Assembly (NCBI RefSeq): GCF_964340395.1 | Contig: NC_135566.1 | Span: 13,561,501 to 13,625,500 of the forward strand | DNA: 64,000 nt | Reading direction: 5' to 3' | DNA from: Glandiceps talaboti | Taxonomy: Eukaryota > Hemichordata > Enteropneusta > Spengelidae | Part shown: positions 1 to 13,803 of the stretch, one piece after another | How positions within the stretch are numbered: the stretch's first letter is position 1 | How the letters are laid out: the number at the start of each line of letters is the position of its first letter | Position numbers and translations under genes: made by a program | Notes under the pieces: generated by a model | What the model saw: only the letters and a program-made list of their open reading frames with translations | What the model was told of the DNA's origin: nothing | The model's database searches: none

Positions 1-3000
1 TCGCAGGGATTTCTCCTTTCAGATTTTCAGTATTTTCCAACAAACTAGCTTGTTCCTCATTGACACTATCGGTCACATGAAATTCCTCGCCTCCAATAAT
101 TAATGACATCCCAGATTCATTTCCCAAACTCTGTGTATCTTCTATATCTTCATCTTTATCAGTTGGTCCATCGTCTTTGTCTGTATCTTTATCAGTTGGC
201 CCATCATCTTCATCTTCTAAGGCTTGCAGTAAAAGGCGTTGCTTTGCTTCAAGTTCTTCCAGTTCAGGGGTGGTGCACCTAGAATTCTGGCCACTGTTCG
301 TTGCACTACTGATGACATATGTCTTCTCTGTGTCACTGTCTGCTGCTCCTCTTTTTGGAGTCCTGCCCGGTGGTGTTTCCGATGGCAGTGGTGGAGGAGT
401 GTTCCTTGGAGCTTCTGAAGGTAGAGGTGGCTTAAAAAGTACACCAGTAGAACCATCACCTGGGTTGGATAAAATGAACAAATATGTGTTCATCAAAGTG
501 TGAAGTCCCTGAGCACATGTACATGTAATGGTACACTGTTTTTTTTCAATCAAAATTATCTTAAATTACACTAATTGACTTTTGGGTTTTACAATTGTTT
601 GATGTTGTATGAACGTTCCATTTTGATTAATTGCACTCTTAGTATGTCCTCTAGTGTTGTTCGATTTACACTCTCACTCTCATACATGTGTGAAGTCTCA
701 CGAGATTTTAGTTTACCACGTTGTTGATTAAGGAGTTCGCTAAGTTAGGACTGTGTGAATTAATCCTACAAGTTTGAATTGTACAAACTTCATGGCTAGT
801 ATCTTATTGTGTTCATTGTCCCTTGTAAACACTTCGAGATGGCAGAAGGAGGACAATATGATTTGACAAAGGTAGACCCTAGGGAAGATCCAACTGAATT
901 CATGAGATCAAGGGTCAATTCCAACGCAAGCGGTTACAGTTCGAGTAAGCCTGATCAGTCATAATCTAGTTCCTGATGACTGTATTCCGATTTTACATTA
1001 CATTATCTTCATTCATTACATCTAGTCAATCTCGTTACTCTTGCACAGAATTCTGTGCTCCCCAACAGCATTCATATAAACGTTATGATGTTGTCGCATC
1101 CCCACGTGATTTTAGTTTCAAAAGATGGAGGTGGAGTTTGGTTGGACATTTGCATATCATATCAGTCCTAGAAAGGTCAACAATATTTGACCTTTGATTT
1201 CCCACTATCCGACTTGACAATGCTTTATGATGACAGCCTGTCAATTTGTGATGGATTACGCTTCACCCAGCATGGGGCTTAACCACATTTAATGCTTAGA
1301 GTAACAAGATTGACTAGACGTAATGAATGAAGATAACAATGATAACAGTGTAAAATGGGGATACGATCATCAGGAACTAGACTAGATCAGTCAAAGAATC
1401 AACTGAAAAGATTTCCGACAAAGAAGAACCAAATCACAAAACCAAGTCAGACGACAAGACCCAAAATGCAAGACCAAATCAATGATATGATATGTTTTAA
1501 TTATAAGTCCACTCCAGTTCAGTTGTGCTACATGGGGAAAATACAGATAATTATGTGTACATACTGTTGGCACTGTCTGAATCCAATTCCATATCATGTT
1601 CCACTCGTGGTTCCATTTTTTGTCTCTTCTTTGGTCTTGGAGTGCTTTCCTCTGTTCGTTCTCTCTTTCTTGCATCAAAACTAGACGGACTGAAATAGAG
1701 CTGCAGCACTTCTTTACTTTGATGTGGTTGCATCGGTGGCATGTTGAAACGAGCTGATTCCTGAAAAAAAATTAACAGATAGATTTGAAAATCTCTGCTA
1801 ATCACTGCTTTACATAAAAAGCCAATGCAGTTATCTCAAAGTTTGGAAAATGGTTGTGCAAATAACACTGGCTGGTCAATCGTGCCCATAACTTTGGTCC
1901 TATGGAACATTACGAATTTGTAAACTGAGTCAACATACCATTGTACATGAACATTGTTTGAGTATGGGTAATTTAGTAAAAGCTTACCTGTTCTGAAGAT
2001 ATCCCATTGTTGTCACTGATGAAGACTGACTACTGTTTCATTTGTTTTGCTTTTATCACAACTGCAGTGACTCGTGCAATCAGAAAATTTATTTTCGATG
2101 ACATTAATGTGAATATAACATCATTTTTCATATCCCATCTTGTGATATGGAAAAGTCAAAAATACCTCCATGGTAATTCATTTCCTTTCATATATACAAT
2201 ATATATAATATTTAAAAGTAAAGTTTTCCTTACATCTATCCCTCCTTCAGGCAATGGAACATTAAAACCTGGGAAGTCTATTATTTTCTCTGGATCATAC
2301 ACGGGTCGTTTCTCCTCTTGTATTTCTCCTGTCTCCAATTCGTCACCACTGTGAGTTGTAGCTGTAGAAAATGATAGCGATACCATTCCAAAATAAAGCT
2401 GGTTATTTAAACTTACAGAAATATGGCAAAGATTTTCTCTGTCATCTATGAAACAAAGTATGACTCTTTCACTTCTTAACTGTGACCTTGCCATGTTGGT
2501 TGTATATGATTAAACTCTGACCTTGCAATGTTGGTTATTCACTGAAACTCTGATATTACCGATGTTGGTTATTCAGTGAAAGTTGACATTGTTGGTTATA
2601 CTGTTACATAGTTAAACTCTGACCTTTACCATGTTGGCTATAGTTACATAGTTTAAACTTGACCTTTACCATGCTGGTTATTCTGTTACACAGTTAAACT
2701 CTGACCTTTACCATGCTTGCTATACTGTTACATAGTTTAAACTCTGACCTTTACCATGTTGGCTATACTGTTACATACATGTGTTTAAATTCTGACCTTT
2801 ACCATGCTCGTTATACTGTTACATAGTTAAACCCTGACCTTTACCATGTTGGCTATACTGTTACAGAGTTTAAACTCTGACCTTTACCATGCTTGTTATA
2901 CTGTTACATAGTTAAACTCTGACCTCTGCCATGCTGGTTATATTGTTACATAGTTAAACTCTGACCTTTGCCATGCTGGTTATACATGGTTAATCCTGAT

Positions 3001-6000
3001 GACACTTCTTCTGCTTCTTTGAGGTAACCAGGAGGGTATCCATGGATCCTCATTTGATAGATATACGGTGGTAAGTTTTGGTTTCCTATACCCAAAGCTT
3101 CTCTGAGTGAGTCACTGTAAAAAGAATGGTGACATAACAACGGTGAGGATGACACTGTGCTGTTTACTCTCACAGTTCTCCATTAGTCCTGTGACAAACC
3201 ACTCACCTAAATCAGTTGTGAACAAGCCTGAAGATTACACCATTCTTGTACCGAACTTTAAGGATATACATGATATGTAGAACAAAGATGATATGTAAAT
3301 TAAGTGGCAATTGACAGGACTTCAGTGACTGTAGTTCATAGTGCAGAAATACCTATCTGTTATTGCTGTTCTAAAATCTTTTTAAAAAACCAACAACCAC
3401 ACACTCACTCAGTGGATGTACCTTTGTAATATTTACCAGATTTATCCCATTTCTAAGTGTTACCAGAGTTCTGATACTTCAGGAAAACTACAGTTAGTTA
3501 ATTGTATTAATATATGGAAGTAAACTTTTGTTCTAAACACAAAAGTGTTACCTGAAATTATCAACTGAGTACTTTGTCAACAGATTGACCCATAATTCAG
3601 AATGCAGGTTACCTAAATAAAGGAATCACAGGTACATGTGTACCTGGAAGTTTATATTGCCTACCAGTCTGTTTTACTGAGATGGTTAAATGTACCATTA
3701 TGTTCAAATTCTATAGGATGATATTCTCTTATATCTTACCTGATGACACCTGGTTTTACATTTGGAAATTTCTTGACAAGTTCTTCCCCATCTTTATGAT
3801 ATCTACTAGATCGAGGTGAGTTTCCAAACTGTGTCATAAACATTTGTCTGTTTTGATTAATTTTGGCCATATCACGTGGCTGAAAGTGATGAAAAAAAAT
3901 TGCAGATATGTAAGATAGTGGAAATGTTCAAATGAATTAAGTTATTCCTTTACTAATTCCTTTACAGTATTGTTTACACCCTTCCAAAAGTGTTAGAAGT
4001 CAGAATGGTTTCAGCAGGATTTTAGAAAACTTATTGATTATGAGATCAGTGATATCAATCCTAGTGAGGCCAGATTTGAACTGTGTAGTCTTTTCTTTTC
4101 CGATTGTAAATTGGTAGAAGATTCATCTTTGAGACTGTCTAAGGAATAAATGATTATTCATAGCAATTTCTTTGGCACTGGCTAGGATAAAGTACACTTC
4201 CGCTAATAGTACGTGATAAATATTTTTCGAAATTTACAGTAGCAAAATTATTTATAACTTTATATAAGAATTTTTGTGAAGTTGGTCTGTCCTGTGATTT
4301 TCAAGAGCCTACATGTAGTACCAAATGCAAGAAAGGACACAAATTAACAATCTTTCATTGTTTAAAATAAAAGATTTGTCAGGATCTTACCTGGGTACAT
4401 TCTCGTAGCGAATGGTCCTCACTACCACAATTGAAGCACGTAGCCTTGATTTTGCTGAAAGTTATAATATTGATCAGAGTATTAGAATTAGTGACAACAA
4501 GTCATCATAGGCTTAACAACTCACTACAAGTACATCTGTCACCTATATCATAGTATGTATCTGTAATTACCTCTGACAAAAATGTTGGCAGAAGGTTAAG
4601 TTTTCATCCATGTTTGTTAGTAGGACATCTACATAAATGAACTATGGAATTAGATTTTTAAAGAATGCCTCATAAGACAATGTCCAATTGAGTAAATTTT
4701 ATGGTGATTCAATTTCGAATCTGGATTTTAGTGAAAATTCTAGCAAAGCCATGACATTGGAAATGCATATGATGTTTCAATCCATCTACTACAGACCTTG
4801 GTCACACAATGATTTAATTAGTCAGCGCGAATGTTTAAGAAACTGACTATCCACAAATAATGTTTAATTATGTTGGTTTTATATTATATAGTGCTTTCAC
4901 ACTCTGTGCTCAAAGTGCTTTACAATCATAACCCCTGGCATGGATCGACAAGTACAGTGGCACAGCGGCCCTTTACTTCTTCAACTCCCTGGGGAGCATA
5001 CAATCCATTGCAGCTTCTATAAGCGCATAGTATTAAATCATTCACACTGCAACCTTTATCCTACCAGGTCCCCAATTATACAGCTGGGCTGACTGAGGCA
5101 TAATCGTGGTTCAAATCTTGCCTACAGATGCAAAGCTGGCCACTCTAACCAATTGCCCATCATGACTCCAAATGCAACATTGCAAGGTAGTTGCATCCTT
5201 GGTCAATGTTCCGAGACTTTAATGTTGTATAATCAAATCAGTGTGTGATCAAGGTCTATACTAGATGGAACAAAACTTTGCATTCATTTCTAATTTACCA
5301 TTCCAAAGTAACTACAATGTTTATATTCTACTGTCACATTGATTCTTGGAACTATGCACAAAATATTCTCCAACAACTTGAATACACTTACGGTTTCCTT
5401 TTAGGTTTAGAGCCATCATCCTCCACAGGCAGTGCATCCATGAATACTTGTGTATAACTGTACACGATTCAGGAAAACAATATTCTGTACAATACAATAT
5501 TTGATTTCTATCCCATAGTTTTGCCATTCCTCCTGGAATGTACATAGTGTACAGTTGCTTCATTAGCTGAGTATACATATAAATCAATATATTTTTGGTG
5601 CTCATTTTAAAATAAGCAATCAAAATTCTATCTGACACATACATTAACACTAGAATAGTTTGACTAAGCTTTTAAGTACACTATTTATTATTCACTGAAT
5701 TGGCTGCAGGAATATTACAGGACTTTAACGAGTTACATCGCTATCCTCCAGACTTTGATATTGATATAAAGCTCTTTCAAAGTTCGATGAGTATAAGTTG
5801 AATTAATACATACTTTTTTTTTTCTTTTTCTATTTTTTTTCCTTTTTTTTTGGGGGGGGGGGGGTAAATATTGCTGCCTATTATTATGGTATTATATTTA
5901 CTGAAGCATGAGTATTATATTACTAATATACTAGGATAGTTTTTAGAATAAAAAGAGTATAAACTTCAGCTCATTCCACTTTCCTGTAAAATGTGTAGTG

Positions 6001-8975
6001 TAAGTGGACACAGTAACTTATTGGGCACTTACACCACACAGCAAACTGCGATAGATTAGCATAATGATATAGGATACGTGGGTATGTCCCAGCAGAGAGT
6101 AAGTTGTGGATTCCAGTCTATCAGAGGTTTACCCAGCTGATCAATACAGAAATCACTGTAGTACTGCACATTACCAATAGCTGTGAATGCCTGTCGTGAT
6201 TTCACCACGGATGAATCTGTAGTCTTTTGGTCCTTTTCTAGTACAATGGCTGAATTCTGTAAGTAAATGTCAATTAATTTTAAAATAAGTCTTGTTCCCA
6301 GCAATCCTGCTTCTGTTTTTTTTTTTATCTGGCAAACTGTGGTGTTAAGACTTTAACAATTCCAATAACAGAAAACAATGATGAAAAAATCTGATACATT
6401 TATTGGTTACACTCAATATCTTTAAATGTAACCTCAGTAAAATTAGTGGGAACATGAGTACATGTAGTGGTCAGCTGTAACTATGGAATTTGTCATTCTG
6501 ATGAGGATTGTCAATAACAACATTATACTGCCACCTAGTGGTCAGCTGTAACTATGGAATTTGTCATTCTGATGAGGATTGTCGACCAAGACAGATCGAA
6601 AACTCAAAGCTAAAAACTTTGAACTACTTGTGTGTTTTAACCTTTGTAAATCATTTGATCTACCAAGCTGATGAACATTTTTTGGTTACATGTAGATTAT
6701 ACCATAGACAGTGTCTATGATCATACCTACAAATGCACACTTACTGCACTTCATGCAAATACTGTGAGTGGAAAGTTTTATACTAACTCTTCTGTAAATT
6801 TCAGTACAAAATGCGAAAAAATGTATTTAGCTACTGCATAAACATATCTGCTGACTACCACGAAACAATGCATGTCCATAGTAAGGATTTCCACTGATCA
6901 ATGAACGGGGAACAAGTTTCAAATCAGTGTTGCGACAATTGTGTATAGGGGTACGCAACATAAATCATGAAATGACTAAAGTTTATGAAAATGTTTTTAT
7001 TTTCAGGAGTGGCGTTCCAATTTAAAGTTACAACTCCATCCCCGTTCAGAAATGGAAGTTTCGGAAGAAGTCACTGGTTTTAATATTTCCTGGGCATGTG
7101 GTATGACACTGACAGCGAGCAGACAGATTTATTACATCAGGACTGTCATCACCAGAAAACAAACAACTTGTAGATTTCTTACCTGTGGATAAGGTTGCAT
7201 TTTATCTGTATTTGTTCCATCTCTTGACAATTGTTGACCCCTGTATGCCAGACCAATCATAAACTCTTCTATATCTTGTTGATGAATCCTACAAGACAAG
7301 AAACATACAAAGCAGACAAATCAACATCATATTCTATTTCATACTTTGTATGTACACTTTCAGAATAAAGTGTGGGTAGAATGCTGTATTATCTTCTGTG
7401 GTATAACCCTCTCACATTGTTGTGTGTTGTGCAAATGAAAATCAAAACTATAGAACATTCATTCTTTGGCTTACTTGATTAAGTCGTTATTCATGTAGAC
7501 GACTTGAGCAATAGGTCCATCACGTCCTGCATTGTCAATCACAGCATTACTATATGAAAAGAGAAAAGCGTGATAAGTATCGATGGTTGGAATGTCCCTT
7601 CCTTTGTCATTATATGACATATATAAATAATGGAATTCTAGGTTTGAATTCATCTTTTCAGACTGTGTGAAGTAACTCCATACACAGCTAGCAGCCATGA
7701 ATGTATTTATCGTGCCACTCAACATCATACATTGTCCTTCGTGTACACAAAACATACTCTCATGTCATCCTACATCAACATGTTTCAATGGGAGAACAGT
7801 GTTCTGCACTGAAATGAAGTCTGTATATGTATGCATGGCAGAGACATACAAATTATGTAATAACAATTGACATACATTATTGCTCTGTTGATTTACATTA
7901 TGTTTGTAATAAGTTTAAGCAAGTACAGCTAATTGTTATTGTGGAAGGTGCAAAAAACATTGTCAATGTCATGACCAAATTCTGAAACTTACATGTATGC
8001 ATGTTATTTTGCACAATACTTTCTATTACTCAATCTTACAGTAAAATCTTCATGTTGTACCTACCTGCTCTTGATCAGCAATCTAAGTTTCTGTTTCAAT
8101 TGTTGATGTGATAAAAGTCAAGGGCAAATAGACTACTGCGCAAGAAATATGGAAATCTATAAACAAGTTACAACAAATTCTAATTTTGCCTTGGAGAATA
8201 TACAATATACATACTTTGTCATATATATCTTATTTAAATATGCGTGTTGTGTGTCTATCAATTCATACATGTAGTCTAGATCTGCCTGTGGTCTTGAAAT
8301 TTGATTACACTAGACTACTAGAATTACATGTACATGTAGACTACCCAATTCATAGGTAATGTAGGCCCCCCCCCCCCCCAACAAACAAACAAACAAAACG
8401 ATAACCAACCACAAGCAAATTATAATATTGCACCCAAGTTTACACATATGTTATTTATCACTTTTTTCTCAATACTGATTTCTACTTATTCAAATTCAAA
8501 ACAGTCACAATGTTTAATACTACATGATCGATACTGTATTTGCCAATTGTTGGAGTCATTTTGTCCTTCGATATACATGTACAATGTTTACAGTATGAGG
8601 GATGGCTTCACTGGACTTCTTGGGAGACAAGTGTTTATATACATGTATGCTTGAAGAACTATCCAGTATAAATAACAGTGTTTTTGCTAAGGTTTGGGAA
8701 CCCCGGTAACAGAAAGGGGGGAAGAGGTAAAACTGGTAGTGCTTCCCATGCAATGTATCATAGTTTAGGTGGGGAACCCCGGTAAAATGATGTGGGAACC
8801 CCGGTAGATTTTACCTACTTACTGCCCTTAAATAAAACACTGAATAAAGATTATTATGTATTATTATTATTACTGACAAGAATATAAAATAGTAGACTGA
8901 CACACTGTGCAATGAATAGTAAATGAATTATAGCATTGAAGTGAGGGTGTTAGGTCACAGGGGACAGCAATCATG

Positions 8976-9014
<39 letters not shown>

Positions 9015-9881
9015 GATCAAAGCAAAGAAATTATAGTAATATGAGGTTGGGTGTTGATTAGTGCAATAATCCCCTAGAATCTAAGATGTCCTGCCAATAT
9101 GCAGTATAACTGATACCACAGTAGAGATGTTGACATGATTTAGAGAAGGTCAATAATTAAGGAGTAAAGTCCACCAGGCGTCTTTATTCAGTCAATACAA
9201 AAGTGAGAAAAGACAAGAGTTTATTTATTTATTTTGATTTAATCTCAATCATTCAATCAATCAATCAATCAAGCAATCACATGATTGCTGTCCCCTGTGG
9301 TTAGGTTTAACATGGAAGTATAACTGACGTCGGTTATACCTTGTCTGCGATGTGCGTCTCACCACCAATATAAACACACCGTGTACAATCATGGATGTAT
9401 CAGTGAGTCTCACTAATACATTTGTACATTGCAATGAATTCACATAAGATTTGTACAATGTAATGACGGATGTTAAACACAGGCAGTCCACTCACTATTC
9501 TACAGTAAAACAGTACATGTATGTGTCACACAATATATTTCAATATGACATTGGATCTATTGGCTAATAGATACATGTTACAACCCACCATGGTCTAGAG
9601 TGAGTGAGGAAACTGTTGATCGTCACCCTCACTGTAATCATTGACGGAGAGTACAATGTACACTACTAATTACAATTTACAAATTCTGAACAACCTGCTC
9701 ATGACGTTCAAAGGATATTTTCTCTTCGTAGATTAGAAATTTCTTCCTCATATTCTTCCACTTTATCCTTGGTTTGACTATCTTCTTCATCCGATTCCTC
9801 GCTACTGGATCGTGATCCATTTTCAAATTGTTGAAACAAAGCATTGTTTCCGAACAAGTCTTCGGTCGAATTTCCAGCCAT
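1..9881 (-). CDS. ZCCHC8: Zinc finger CCHC domain protein 8, NEXT complex scaffold (3' end outside window)
   Basis: Coding exons in transcript order: 9881-9719, 8107-8065, 7549-7475, 7288-7183, 6256-6078, 5457-5392, 4454-4391, 3879-3740, 3114-2966, 2361-2234, 2029-1988, 1760-1565 and 459-1. All phases join, giving at least 603 residues. Family knowledge: ZCCHC8 holds the MTR4 helicase and RBM7 in the nuclear exosome targeting complex. Visible parts are an acidic/serine-rich N-terminus with a short coiled coil (exons 1-2), a CCHC knuckle with spacing C-x2-C-x4-H-x4-C (CFNCGSEDHSLREC, exon 7), and a proline-rich PSP domain (LPPYIYQMRIHGYPPGYLKEAE, exons 9-10). The C-terminal half has Pro-Ser-Glu-rich blocks and a helix (ELEELEAKQRLLLQALE) matching the conserved C-terminal region. 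Introns 1 and 5 look U12-type. The 42-bp exon 11 is the least certain. The ATG at 9881 gives the family-like start. Confidence 0.93.
839..964 (+). other. Small orphan ORF or detached first exon inside a ZCCHC8 intron
   Basis: A 41-codon ORF starts at an ATG in good context (G at -3 and +4) and begins MAEGGQYDLTKVDPREDPTE. It lies on the strand opposite ZCCHC8, in the intron between exons 12 and 13. A possible splice donor (GTAAGC) sits near 947, just before an inverted-repeat element begins. The composition looks like a genuine soluble N-terminus, not random sequence. I do not recognise the protein. It could be a 5' exon of a nested gene, a retrocopied fragment cut by the neighbouring element, or chance. 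Confidence 0.25.
951..1390. mobile_element. Fold-back element (MITE-like) with about 90-bp inverted arms
   Basis: The left arm (about 951-1040) and the reverse complement of the right arm (about 1298-1390) align through the shared cores CTAGTTCCTGATGA, TCTTCATTCATTAC and TCTAGTCAATC. The interior (about 250 bp) has no coding potential that I can support. It lies in a ZCCHC8 intron. No clear target-site duplication was found, so the ends are approximate. Confidence 0.7.
2465..2994. repeat. 42-43 bp minisatellite overlapping a ZCCHC8 splice donor
   Basis: About a dozen imperfect units recur every 42-43 bp. On the plus strand they share CTGACCTTTACCATG followed by a GTTATACTGTTACATAGTTTAA-like core. 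Units are most regular from about 2600 to 2990 and decay toward 2465. The last unit at the high end includes the final bases of ZCCHC8 exon 9 and its donor (exon end at 2966), so each unit carries a copy of that exon/intron junction on the minus strand. Confidence 0.9.
4880..5165. repeat. Interspersed repeat family A, copy 1
   Basis: This segment aligns with 30458-30660 through long shared blocks such as GGGGAGCATACAATCCATTG, TACCAGGTCCCCAATTATAC and GGTTCAA. It lies in the ZCCHC8 intron between exons 6 and 7. The block around 5090-5125 looks like a weak Pol III B-box (GGTTCAAATC), so a SINE is possible, but I see no convincing A-box or tail. Confidence 0.7.
5816..5866. repeat. Poly-T / poly-G low-complexity tract
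   Basis: A run of T-rich sequence passes directly into 10 or more G in the ZCCHC8 intron between exons 5 and 6. No coding or regulatory signal is evident. Confidence 0.85.
6466..6583. repeat. Tandem duplication, about 47-bp repeat spaced by 71 bp
   Basis: The block beginning AGTGGTCAGCTGTAACTATG and ending GATGAGGATTGTC occurs twice, starting near 6466 and 6537. It lies in the ZCCHC8 intron between exons 4 and 5. The near-identity suggests a recent local duplication. Confidence 0.85.
8676..8842. mobile_element. Short TIR element, family B, copy 1 (5-bp duplication AATAA)
   Basis: This 167-bp element begins CAGTGTTTTTGC and ends AATAAAACACTG, an inverted repeat. It is flanked by the direct repeat AATAA on both sides. 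A near-identical copy lies at 51157-51323, sharing the repeated internal phrase GGGAACCCCGGTA. It is non-coding, so presumably a non-autonomous DNA transposon. It sits inside ZCCHC8 intron 1. Confidence 0.85.
8956..9299. mobile_element. Inverted-repeat element built on ATTG/CAAT tracts
   Basis: The left arm starts CACAGGGGACAGCAATCATG and runs into an (ATTG)n tract. The right arm is the reverse complement, an (AATC)n tract followed by CATGATTGCTGTCCCCTGTG. The arms are about 60 bp and the interior about 220 bp. It lies within ZCCHC8 intron 1. It is interpreted as a MITE whose arm holds an expanded tetranucleotide. Confidence 0.75.
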
Positions 9882-10130
9882 TTTGAGTGCACGCAACGAG
9901 TGAATTACTCCTTTACGGCTGTCGTAATGTTCACTCTACACGTCCACATCTATTTTGTACCTATAACGCGATCAAGAATACGCTATACCCGTTCGAATGA
10001 AATTTAAGTGAATTGATCCTGTGTTTTCTAACATATATTAGACAAGGAAGTCTAGTAATGAAAAGAATGGTCATTTTAAGTGTTTTACGACGTAACGTAA
10101 AAGAGTACCATGTATTAATTCACAGCTGCA
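9882..10130. promoter_or_regulatory. Compact bidirectional promoter, ZCCHC8 / unnamed gene
   Basis: Only 249 bp separate the two divergent start codons (9881 minus, 10131 plus). The stretch is richer in CpG than its surroundings (CTACACGTCC, TAACGCGATC, TTACGACGTAACG) and shows no obvious TATA box near either gene. A shared CpG-type promoter is inferred from spacing and composition. Exact start sites are unknown. Confidence 0.6.
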
Positions 10131-12612
<2,482 letters not shown>

Positions 12613-13803
12613 TTTCTGCAGAACTAGTGTAGTAGAGTGAACCAATGTGATGATTAAATTGGCATTTTTGTTGTATGCTAGGGGTTCAACCCAGTCTTGG
12701 ACCTTCATCCAAACTCCCTAACTTTGTGACAAATGTTTGTTAGCCTTGCTGGTGTTGCTAGGAATCATCTATACCTTTAACCCCCAACTTTATTACAAGC
12801 GTATATCTTGTTTACCTCTCTAGTGTTGTCAGGATCATCTCAGACACAGTGTCTGCCTATTTACATTAGACTTTACACAATGTGATTTGCTTGTAAGTGT
12901 GAGGAACCATACCAAGCTATCACTTGCCATATCTTTACATAATGACAAAAAATAATATTTTTGATATATTTATATTTTGATATATTCATTGATGTAATAA
13001 AGATTACTGTTCTCTTGTAATGTGTTATTACTTACTTACTTACTGTCATGTCATGTCATGTCATTCATTAATACAACTATACAGCACCATCTTCACACAA
13101 TATATGGTCAAAAAACAAACTCAAACACATAGAGTATTGACAAGGTGAAGAAACATTTTATTACATACTTTCAAAACAATTAAATATAAATACAAATGTG
13201 GTTCATATTTTTGAGGCTTTGTAAAATGCTGTCAATGATAATTGTGAAAAAAACCTGAACTGAGTTGGTAGAATTTCCTATATTGAGAAAAAACTCTCAA
13301 GATTCAAGCAATACATACAGCAGGCTTGTTACAGAATAACCTCTATAGTAAGGTTGGTGTTTGATCGAGAGCAAGCATTCTCTCCACACCACCTGTGAAC
13401 TCATGTGTAGAAGCTGATTGGTTGAAGAAGTCACATGATGTATATTTTATGTCTATCTTGTCAAATTACATGGATATTACCTAGTTGGTATTAGTATATA
13501 AATATGTGACCCCAATACAAAGAAGCCTGAACATCAAAAGGTGGTACATGTACCTGTTACAGGTAATAAGAGGATCGTTCAAAATGCCAAAATTCATAAA
13601 ACCGAGCTTGTTGGTTTAGGGCTAGCCGAGTCAACCATCTAGGCTGTTATTGAGGCTAGTTATAGAAGTAGTCTTCATACTTACACTGAAATTAATTCGT
13701 TCCCATTTCAATGACCATACATGCATATTTGGAGATAGTGAATTGAGGGGGGGGGGGGTCGATTACATTTAGATGTTTTATGCTAAGGCAGAAAGTACGT
13801 AAA
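12613..13803. other. 3' UTR and intergenic stretch, no gene seen
   Basis: It holds the 3' UTR of the unnamed gene with an AATAAA near 12998, a short ACTT/GTCAT tandem tract near 13031-13070, AT-rich sequence and a G run near 13745. No conserved coding segment was found on either strand. Confidence 0.6.

Noticed and set aside
2465-2994. CRISPR-like spaced repeats
   Set aside because: Units are contiguous with no unique spacers, the host is an animal, and the array is a decaying minisatellite.
5090-5130. tRNA-like GGTTCAAATC box
   Set aside because: No clover-leaf or matching A-box in the correct orientation. It belongs to interspersed repeat A.
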